Positions 55,675 through 64,000 of a DNA stretch of 64,000 nt are shown here, in pieces. Position 1 is the first letter of the stretch. The number at the start of each line of letters is the position of its first letter. Source of the DNA: Calamus simplicifolius (Eukaryota; Streptophyta; Magnoliopsida; Arecales; Arecaceae); the NCBI GenBank assembly GCA_900491605.1, contig UESW01004010.1, forward strand, positions 914,807-978,806. Direction: 5' to 3'. Both the position numbers and the translations under genes were made by a program. The notes under the pieces are model-generated. The model did not search any database. It saw nothing but the letters and a program-made list of their open reading frames with translations, and was not told the DNA's origin.

Positions 55675-58600
55675 ATGCCTTCGACCTAGGACCAAACATG
55701 GCTGGCGTTTCTTTCATTGATCTTGAAGATAAGGAGCATCCCATTGACTCGGACTCAACGATGACCCCAACAGATCTAAAGGCTTCATCAGGATTACTGG
55801 TTTATGAGTGACATTCGAATGCGGGTCCCCAATCCTGAACAAAGGGCACCTAATCAATTGGAGTCGGGGGGTCTTTTTCTATGAGGAAAGCTTCAAGGTG
55901 GGTCTCTATTTTCCCCTTAATCCGCTCGTAAATGGTATAATGAAGCATTATGGCATCTATCCTATGATGATTATGCTGAATAGCTGGCATTATATTATCG
56001 GGTTCATCTTCCTATGCACATTTACGGGGATAAGAGCAACAGTTCCTTTGTTCTAGGGTTGCTACAGTCTTACGTCCTCCAAGGATTCATTCTGGCAGTA
56101 CATAGGGCCGCGAAAGAACTTTAAAAGGTTTTCTAAGGTTTCGACTTCCATCAAAGGATGAAAGTCATGATTTTTTATCATCAAATGGGATGTTGCATTC
56201 GACTTTCCTTGCCCATGGAGCTGAACCAGCATCCAACATTGTCAAAGGAGGACTTCGACATTCTTTATGGCAGCAGAGTGGTCACAATCGATGCTCTCCT
56301 AACTAAAGAGGCACTTTATAATGTCGGGTTGAGTAGAGTCGACCCCTTAAGTAAGTGAGACATCACTTTCTCCATGTTTTGATATCTTTGCAGGATGTAA
56401 CTAACCGTTTGATGATTTGTATGTCGTAGGGATCAGATCTGAGTTTGGGGCTTAGATGAGAGGAATGCTAGCAATCAACTATGGTGATTCGAGCAAAAAG
56501 AAGAGTACAAAGCATCGTAATACCATCTCATCGACTCATGCGAGAGGAAAGAGGGCTAGGCTTGAGCAGAGGCCATCTTCTTCCTCTCCTTCTAGACTAC
56601 AACTGGCTTTGTCGAGCCATTCACAAGAATTAATTGAGTCCCAACCTTTGAGCTCGCCAAGGGGGGGATGTTGTGGAGGAGCCTATCCTAGCCCCTATCC
56701 TGGCACTGGAACTTAGGGAGTAGGCACCTGGGAATGAAGCCAAAGAAATGGCAGTTCGGGAAGAGCAGGAGCTTAGTCCTTTGCCTAAGCCAGTGGATGA
56801 TAATTTTTGTATAATGAAATTTCTTTATCCTATGGCTACTGACGTGTAGTACCCTAAAGGGGAGGGTTCTATGAGTCTGCAGAGGTTAAGGAAACTATTT
56901 TTCAAATATCGGGCGGCTGCTCTCATGGAAAGTGTTGTCTCGCCTTCGGCAGGATCTCCTTCTCGTTGGGTAGAAGAGGAAGAATAAAGAAGGGATTCAT
57001 TGGGCGAAGAAGGAGCTCCCTCGATGAGGATGGAGGAACCAAGGTCTTCGAGGATGTCGACAGGTGACGAGGAAGGGATAGGTCGGCTTAGCCCCCTCCT
57101 CGATCCCTTGGGTCACGCTACCGAAGAGTTGCAATCTCGGACTGACAACTTTTTAAATATTTTTTATGCAAAAGAACATGTCATTTATCCTAAAGAAGGA
57201 GAGGACAGTCATAGAAAAGTTTCTTTTGCGATTGAGGGATTCGACATGCCTACTAACTTGGATGACTATGCATCGGTCCCCAGCTAGTATATTTTAAGGG
57301 ATATGAATTCTTCTTGCATTCGAGTGAGTTTCCTTCTTTTCTTTGCTTTCTTAGATGTTTTGCGCAGTTTTTTTGAACTTAGTCATTTGGCTCTATTGCA
57401 GGCAATTCTTCTCCAACGGGTGCTCTATAGGCGCTTGATCTCTGCCAATGAATGCAACAGGCAGATCTCGTGCGAGGTCGACGCACTCCGTGCCAAAATA
57501 AACTTGGCTAATCAGCACTCAGAAGAATTGACAAGGGTGCAAGCCAAGCTTGATGAAGCCAAGAGATCAGGCGAAGACGCCCGATCATAGGTGTTACAGC
57601 TTTGGGCTGAGGCAGCCGAGCTTGAGGAGGCTCGGAAAGTAGCCGATGAAGCTCATTCAAAATTTTCGAGGTTTCAAGGTGAGGCCCAAAGGAAAATTGA
57701 CTCCCTTAATGGCAGGGCTACCGAGGACAAATCTCATTTTGAGGCTCAACTCGAGTCTTACCAGAAACAAATTGCCGATCTTATGGCCGAGCTATGTTAA
57801 GTATGATCCGATGGCTCCAGGGACCGGATGGATCTTGAACATGCCTAGAAGGACATGAGTAGGTGTAGGAAAGAGAGGGAGAAGGCTCAGAAAAGGGTCA
57901 AGAAAGCAGAAGCCGAGGTTGCTCGCTATGTTAAAGAGGTATGTCTTCTTATCACTTCCTCGTAATGGCCCATTTCTTTCCCATAGTTAGAGCTAACTTG
58001 ACCATTTATTTCATTTACTATTTTCTCTTTTCTAGCTGGAGAAGACTAAGGCCGAGGCAGCTGATTAAGCAAAAGCCTTGACCGAGGATTTAGCCTTGAG
58101 TCGAAAGAAGTGCTCCGAGCTTGAGCATTGGGTAGCTGAGGTGGACGATGAAATCGCTCTGGCAATTGAGAGATACAAAAGTTCGAATGAATTTGCTCGA
58201 AGGCGAATTTAGTTTTCAAAGGAGGCATACCGAGTTGGGACAAACAAGGTACGGGCGATGGTGATCCAGGAATACCCAGACATTAATCATTTATTTTTGA
58301 AGGACAAGAGGTATTGCTTTCCGTCACCAATAACTGAAGCATTGGAAGTGACTCCTTCATCTGATGACGGAGATGATGATGAAGATGCTCCAAGCATTGA
58401 TTTTGAAGTGGCTTCAAAGGAAGACCCAATGGAGGCTCCTCTAGAACTTACTCAGGAAGCAGAGGCCTCAAGACCTACTACCGAGGAGGCTGGAGTTTCA
58501 TAACTAATTGTCGAGATGGATGTGGCTTTGGAACCGAGCGACAAAGGGGTCGATGCTCCCTCGACAGTTGGGAAGATGGCCCAATCAAAAGGTCGGCTTG

Positions 58601-58720
58601 ATCAGTGCATTCCATGCATGGCTGAAACCATCTCCGGAGATGAAGCTGAAACTTAGGGATTCATCTTTTCGCATTTTTTTCTTCCTTTCTTGTAATGTAA
58701 ATAGTATTGAGATATGAATG
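55675..58720 (+). pseudogene. Antisense accessory gene of Tat element 3 (Transposase_28-like domain plus coiled coil), decayed
   Basis: It opposes pol. After the ATG at 55698 (MAGVSFIDLEDKEHPI) come frame changes, then GVFFYEESFKVGLYFPLNPL and NSWHYIIGFIFLC (55856-56030), the same domain as in the other two elements. Introns are inferred at 56351-56429 (GTAAGT..GTAG), 57324-57401 (GTGAGT..TGCAG) and 57939-58035 (GTATGT..TCTAG), at places corresponding to those of Tat element 2. The part after the first intron is basic (STHARGKRARLEQRPSSSS). After the second comes a coiled coil (ECNRQISCEVDALRAKINL and AQRKIDSLNGRATEDKSHFE). An acidic tail (SSDDGDDDEDAPSIDFEV) ends the protein. Several stops break it. 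Confidence 0.65.
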
Positions 58721-60690
58721 AATCTTTTGTTCTTCTCCATATATTCTATTATTTTGGCATTTGCGTGTCAGACAGTCTTTTAGCTTATTCACGTCTCGCC
58801 TAAACTTAACCTATCATAAAGCCAAGTAAGTAAACCAGCTCTATTAGAGCTTGAAAAATTCTTGGACGACTTTGTCAAAATCGAAGAGGTCACCCGGTCT
58901 TGCTGAGACCAATCTGATCAAATCCACCAAAGTGGGTAATAACTTGGCTCTGCCGAAGTAAAAGGAATGACCTGGCTTTGCCAAAATAAAAAATAGCTTG
59001 GCTTTGGCCGAGGCAAAGGATAATTCGGCTTCGCTGAAATAAAACAATAGCACGGCTTTGGCCGAGGCAAAGGATAATTTGGCTTTGCTAAATTAAAACA
59101 ATAGTTTAGCTTTGGCCGAGGCAAAGGATAGTTCGGCTTTGCCGAAGTATATCCTTTTTTCCTAGGGCATCTATTTCATAGTTAATGTCTCATCTTTTCC
59201 GATGCGAGCTTGCTTTTCGCATACGCCAAGTTCATCCACATTTTTAGGATTCGTGAATGACTCTTTGCATTTAAGGCCTCTGATCCAAGATTGAGAGAAA
59301 ATCTTTTGCCTTTTTATTGCAGCATGGGGAATATCTCCGGTATACCTCGGAGAGTACCGAGTTCCATTAAGGTATTGCCATGTGGTCTCGAATGTGGCGC
59401 TATTGTCGGTCCTGAGTCTTGAAGTTTTTCCCTTCTTTAATGGCTACTTCCCATTTGATGTCTATAAAAAAGGGGGAGCAGAGGGTGCTTGAGCATACTC
59501 GAAAAAGTCTTCTTACTTTGTGAGCAGAAAGAAACCTTCATGGCTTTTTTCACGCTGAAGTTGAGAGCTATGAGGTTGGATTTTTCTTTCGAGGTTTGGC
59601 CTGGCCCCGGGTGGTTGGAGTGATAGAGAAGTTGCTGGAAAGCAAGTCATCCTCAAGGGAGGAGTCAGGGAGGTCATATGCGAAGGGCAAAGGGGGATAA
59701 AGGTCATATGGGAAGCGCATGTAGGCGCTTCTTATTTGGCTTCGTTGGCTCACTGTGAAACCATAAAAGGCCATTGGAAATTGAATTATTGATGGGCTAT
59801 GGTTTCCACAGGCTTTTCATCAACCATGGTAACCTTCATCACCAAGCCTCTTCTTCCTGAGGCTATTCATCTTCCATGGTGGTGCCCGGCCATGTCCCTA
59901 CATCATGAGGAATTCCATATTCTGAAAAGCCAGGGGTGAGTTCCTTCAGGTGGCTTCTTTTCTCTATATCATTACCCAGCATTTCGAGGATCGCAACTCA
60001 ATAGAGTTTTCTTTTCTAATTTCTTCAAATCATGGGTGGAAGCTATGTTGAAGCAGCATCGTTGGCCGAACTTACTTGTTCGAGCATTTTTTTTTGTTCT
60101 TTCTTTTGTTCTCTGTATATTTTTTGTGTTGTAATGCACTTGTAATGCCTTATAAGAGGCTGTAACTTTTTGGTAATGAAACATTATTGGAATAAAAAGC
60201 ACTTTTTCTTTTCGCACGTTTATCTCTTTTTGCTATTTCATTCCTACTTTGCAAAATGCTAGTTTTCCTGATGTATTATTGTCTTTGTATTTTTTTCAAT
60301 GCATGAATCGCTCATATACATTGGATCGGAGGGTGCGGGGCGAAGACTCGGTCTTACTGAGGTATGCAAACAGCCATTAGGGAACCCCTTTGTTAGGAAA
60401 GATAGTTAGATGGTCGTGTCTGATACTTATATGTTGGGGTGTTTTAGAGATTTAGCTCTTTGCCGAATATTTTAATGATTCGGTTTAGGCCTGCTGATAT
60501 GCACCGAATTACATTGGCCCTTCATGAAGAGGGTGTATGCCTCGACTTAAATTATAGGGAGGCATAGGCGGCCTTGTCAATTCTCAATAGGAGTTCGACC
60601 ATGCCGAAGTTTCTCAAGAATCTTTTCTTAGCTTAATGGAACTAGAATAAATAGCTCGGCCATGCTGAGAGATGCAATGGAATTTACCTC
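58721..60690. repeat. Spacer of Tat element 3 with a GGCTTTGCCGAAGTAAA-type array
   Basis: At 58900-59155 short units of about 35-60 bp repeat words such as GGCTTTGGCCGAGGCAAAGG, which is itself a palindrome-like motif. From 59160 to 60690 there is no gene; the part 59640-59830 matches the spacer of Tat element 2. Confidence 0.6.
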
Positions 60691-61500
60691 GTTTTGGTGA
60701 GATAAGAAGTGACTTGCTCGATTCTACCGGAGTACAAGAAAAGTCGTTCAACTTCACTGAGGCTTAGAGAAGTAGCTCAGCCATCCCAAAGTATTGGAAA
60801 AATTATTCGGTCCCACTAATGTTTGAAAGAATAACTCGATCCTACTAAGACTTGGAAGAATCACTCAGTCCTTCCGAGACTTGGAAGAATCACTCAATCC
60901 TGTCGAGGCTTGGTTGAATCATTTGGTTCTATCGAGACTTGAAAGAATCACTCGGTTCTACTGAGGCTTGAAAGAGATTATATTTTACTTGGCACAGCCA
61001 AGGTTCGGAGAAGACACCTCGGATCTGCCAATGGTGCTCGGGCCTGTCGAGGCTTTGTTGAGATTATATTTTACTTAACGCTGCCAAGGTTCGGAGAAAA
61101 CCTCTCGGACTTGTCAAGGGTGCTTGAGCCTGCCGAGGCATTATTGAGATTATATTTTACTTGGCGCTGCCAAGGTTCGAAGAAGACCCCTTGGACCTAC
61201 CAAGGGTGCTCGGGCCTGCCAATGCTTTGTTGAGATTATATTTTACTTAGCGTTGCTAAGGTTCACAGAGGACCCCTCGGACCTGCCAAGGGTGCTCGGG
61301 CCTGCCGAGGCTTTGTTGAGATTATATTTTACTTGGCACTACCAAGGTTTGGAGAAGACCCCTCGGACCTGCCAAGGGTGCTTGGGCCTGCCGAGGCTTT
61401 GTTGAGATTATATTTTACTTGGAGCTGCCAAGGTTCGAAGAAGACCCCTCGGACCTGCCGAGGGTGCTCGGGCCTACTGAGGCTTTGTTGAGAGATTCGG
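60691..61500 (-). repeat. Palindrome-rich array downstream of Tat 3 pol, 86-bp unit
   Basis: TTGAGATTATATTTTACTTG starts fall at 61058, 61144, 61230, 61316, 61402, with the next TTGAGA at 61488, exactly 86 bp apart. Each unit has ACTTGGCGCTGCCAAGGT, CTCGGACCTGCCAAGG or CTCGGACCTGCCGAGG, and CTCGGGCCTGCCGAGG. Less regular units precede it (60691-61057). It is the inverted counterpart of the array of Tat element 2, which has 61-bp units. Confidence 0.85.
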
Positions 61501-61529
61501 GTGTAACCTATCTTTCGCCAACAGCTTTT

Positions 61530-61544
61530 GGGGGGGGGGGGGGG
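61530..61544 (+). repeat. G homopolymer run (15 G)
   Basis: It lies between the palindromic array and the integrase end. It may be a true slippage tract or a sequencing or assembly artefact. Confidence 0.8.
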
Positions 61545-61659
61545 AATTGACAAAAGAATATTGTCATCATAAAATTTCATTATAAATAGAGTGGGTTCGG
61601 TAGAAGCGTACTCTACTAATAATATATCTGGAGGTTGTCTGAATTTTATGTTCAGAAAA

Positions 61660-62574
61660 TAGATTTTCCATCTAGATCCTAAAGTCTGTATATGCCCAGC
61701 CTAATGACCTCCGTAATTTGATAGGGGCCTTCCTAATTTGGTGACAGCTTTCCTTATTCTAGTGGTTTGGAGACAGATGCCTTACCGAGCACAAGATCAC
61801 TCGAGGAGAAAGATTTTCCCCTAACTCGAGAGGAATGGTAACGAGCTACTCTTTGTTGATAGGCCGCCATTCAGATTCGAGCCTTTTCTCTAATCTCTTC
61901 TACCAAGTCAAGATTGGTTCGGAGCTGGTCATCGTTCGACTCCTTTGAATAGCTTTCCACCCATGGCGAAGGTAGCCCTATCTCCATGGGAATGATAGCT
62001 TTCGTACCAAAGGCCCTTCTGAATGGAGTCTTGCCCGTGGGGACCCTTTGAGCGGTTTGATAGGCCCACAAGACGTGATGAAGCTCCTTTACCCATCTTC
62101 CTCATGCCCTGCTGAGCTGAGCTTTAATTCCTTGCAGCAAGGTTCGGTTGGCCACCTCGGCCTCTCCATTGGCTTGGGGGTGGCCAACCGATGTGAGCCG
62201 GTGATAGATGCCATGATCTTCACAGAATTTTTGAAACTTGGGATTGTCAAATTGTCTTTCGTTGTCGGTGATAATAGTGTGTGGAAGGCCAAACCGACAA
62301 ATAATCGATCTTCATACAAAATCTCTAGCCCAAGTCTCAGTTATCTGAGCAACTACCTCAGCCTCGACCCATTTAGTGAAATAGTTGATTGCCATGAACA
62401 GCAACTTTCTCTATCCTGTGGCAAGAGGAAAAAGACCAAGGATGTCCATTCCCCACTTAGCAAAGGGCCAGGTAGACAATATGGGTGTCAGGTGAGCAGA
62501 TAGGAGTCTCTGGATGTTCGTTTGCCACTGACATGAGTCACAGGCTCGGACAAGATTATCAGAATCCCAGGGGG
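61660..62574 (-). pseudogene. Tat element 3 integrase, truncated and broken
   Basis: Reading leftward from 62574: zinc-finger end VRACDSCQWQTNIQRLLSAH, core start WPFAKWGMDILGLFPLATG with the first catalytic Asp, then in broken frames the rest of the core, and MWAYQTAQRVPTGKTPFRRAFG to LRTNLDLVEEIREKARI (62071-61871), followed by the C-terminal domain to about 61660. It matches the integrase of Tat element 2 closely. The N-terminal side is cut by the Athila-type LTR at 62575; reverse transcriptase and gag are therefore outside the window. Confidence 0.8.
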
Positions 62575-63325
62575 TGTTCGTGCCGTGGAGAAGAGGAGAG
62601 GAGCTTTGTTCCGTCCGTGGAGAAGAGGAGCTCTGTTCTTCCTCAATCGAGGAGTTCTCATGCGGTGGCTTGGAGTTTGCAGGAGGAAGAATGGAAGATC
62701 TGTTTGTGAGAGTCAGGGAGAGCAATTGGGAGTCTTCAAGAGCCGTCCGTGGATTCATGAGGCATTCGTCCGACTGTTATGTGTCCGTGGAAGGTTGCTT
62801 TGTTCCAGACTACCATCCATGAGACGTCCGTGGAGGTTGCTGTTGGAGGAGGAGAGGCTCTGCAATCGTGCTCTGTTCGTCTATTCACAGAGGTCATGAT
62901 CCGTCCGTGGTTTATGGATGTCTGTTTGGAGGCATCTGCAGAAAGTCTTCACTCCGGTTCAATCTGTCTTCAACCTGGTTCAGTCCATTTTTGGTTTGAT
63001 TTAGGAAAAATTTATTCTCTTGTTGCCTTCTTAATGTTATAACTTTTTAGTTTATATGAAATAAAGTTTTTATTCATGTTTAATTATTATTAAATTATAT
63101 TTAGGTGAAAATAATTTTAGACTGATCTATTCTTAAAAGGGACGGGCCATGCTCTTATAAGATATACCATATCTTGATTATTTTGCATTACTGATTATCT
63201 ATTTAGTTAAATTTATAAATTTATTTCAAATTAATCGCTAAAGTCCCTGTGGAACCGATCCCTTACTCTCACTATTCTATTAGTGAAATTAAGGTGTTTT
63301 AATCGTTGCGCTACGACACGCATCA
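62575..63325 (+). repeat. 5' LTR of a second Athila-type element (about 751 bp)
   Basis: It begins TGTTCGTGCCGTGGAG directly after the integrase sequence of Tat 3 and ends ACACGCATCA, five bases before the primer site. The first half repeats CCGTCCGTGG or CCGTGGAG words at irregular spacing. The block TCCCTGTGGAACCGATCC (63245-63262) near the 3' end is shared with the left-hand Athila-type LTR. The start is supported by the break in the integrase, but no target duplication can be tested. Confidence 0.65.
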
Positions 63326-63330
63326 GATTT

Positions 63331-63348
63331 TGGCACCGTTGCCGGGGA
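63331..63348 (+). other. Primer binding site, Athila-type
   Basis: TGGCACCGTTGCCGGGGA follows the LTR end by five bases. It is a cleaner version of the site at 3157-3174. A tRNA-Asp primer is inferred from the lineage. Confidence 0.75.
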
Positions 63349-64000
63349 CTTAAGTGCGTTATTTTGAAAAAAAAAATTTAAAAAAAATAAATAAAAAAAT
63401 TTAGATTAATTTTCCCTTAATTTTATTTTTTTGAATAGTTATTGTCTATTTACTATTTTTTGTTACCTTAATTGTTAGAATTGCATATTTTCTTTTTAAC
63501 ATTAAAAAAAAATTATTACTTTCCTTCTTGTTACAAATCCATTTCTTTTAACCTAATCAAATTTTCCTTTTAATTAACTTACCTTAAAAAAATACCCGAA
63601 AGAAAACCGTAAGACACCTTCCATAAAACATAATTAATTTAAGGAAAAAAATATAAAATATATAAATAAAATATATAAATAAAATAATTATTTTATTTCT
63701 ATACTTAGATTGACTTAGGTAAATTTATTTTCTGTAAAACTTAAAATTTTTCCATTGACATCTCATAATATATTAGAAAATTAGAAACCTAATCACAAAA
63801 ATCTCTAAAAAAAATAATTAGATTAATTTTATTTGATAATTTCAAGAGCTGGATATCTTTTGTTGCATAGCATTTTTCATAATTAACTTTAAGGGCACAA
63901 ACCCCTAATCAAGATAAGGTGGGGATTTCATCACCCTTCCTTGGCCCATAAACCACATCCTTCATTTTGCATTAACCCAAACCTTTAACTCTAAAATTAA
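63349..64000 (+). other. Untranslated leader of the second Athila-type element
   Basis: AT-rich, no gene. It matches in reverse complement the leader at 2615-3130, for example AAGGTGGGGATTTCATC, CTTTAACTCTAAAATTAA and AACATAATTAATTTAAG. Gag would start beyond the window. Confidence 0.7.

Larger units (their letters stand above)
53974..62574 (-). mobile_element. Tat-type Ty3/gypsy element 3, 3' part
   Basis: On the minus strand: integrase (62574-61660), palindromic array, spacer, antisense gene on the plus strand (55675-58720), polypurine tract GGAGTAGGGGGCATA (55360-55346), and 3' LTR (55345-53974). It is of the same family as Tat element 2 by LTR start (TGATGAGG), LTR end (GGCAACA), polypurine tract, integrase and array words. 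It inserted in the truncated copia at the left and is itself cut in the integrase by the Athila-type LTR at 62575. Confidence 0.8.

Noticed and set aside
62575..62899. Overlapping plus-strand frames at the right Athila-type LTR
   Set aside because: Arg/Glu-rich frames created by CCGTGGAGAAGAGGAG-type repeats in U3; no domain.
1..64000. tRNA or rRNA genes
   Set aside because: The only tRNA-related matches are primer binding sites of retroelements (3157, 5394, 17314, 26122, 29948, 63331); no cloverleaf or rRNA core was noticed by eye.

Overview
The window is plant nuclear DNA from a flowering plant with a repeat-rich genome. The evidence is nested LTR retrotransposons of the Ty3/gypsy Athila, Tat and chromovirus types and of Ty1/copia, pieces of a CACTA transposon, Tourist-type miniature elements, plant-style GT-AG introns of 74-97 bp, and one plant subtilase gene. 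The species cannot be named from this; a monocot such as a palm is only a guess. No rRNA, tRNA or CRISPR locus was seen.

Layout. 1-4239: 5' part of an Athila-type element (minus strand) that cut an older chromovirus gag (4240-5640). About 5640-18002: Tat element 1 (minus). Its gag is split by a 2,978-bp solo chromovirus LTR with a perfect target duplication (14059-17036), and its own 5' LTR interrupts a CACTA transposase (18028-18760). 18.8-28.9 kb holds little coding: a copia 3' LTR with two 71-bp-period arrays, a CACTA 3' end, a copia LTR, two back-to-back Tourist-type MITEs, and a 147-bp inverted copy of the subtilase promoter and start region. 28918-47356: Tat element 2 (plus), with both LTRs and a near-perfect target duplication. 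A 5.06-kb copia element (42208-47265) with a perfect duplication sits in its 3' LTR. 47844-48626: a terminal-inverted-repeat element. 48806-51099: the only host gene, an intronless subtilase with one early frameshift. 53025-53973: a truncated copy of the same copia family. 53974-62574: Tat element 3 (minus), cut in its integrase by a second Athila-type LTR (62575-63325), whose leader runs to the window end and matches the first Athila-type element in inverted orientation.

The most coherent signal is shared by the three Tat elements. Each carries, between pol and the 3' LTR, a gene on the opposite strand with a TATA-like box, a conserved N-terminal domain (the family catalogued as 'putative gypsy type transposon'), GT-AG introns at corresponding places, and a coiled-coil C-terminal half. 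Pol and this gene point at each other across a spacer full of short palindromic tandem repeats (arms CTCGGC/GCCGAG and CTTGGC/GCCAAG). All element genes here are broken by stops, frameshifts or deletions.

Insertion order inferred from nesting: CACTA, then Tat 1, then the solo LTR; Tat 2, then copia; the truncated copia, then Tat 3, then the right Athila-type element.
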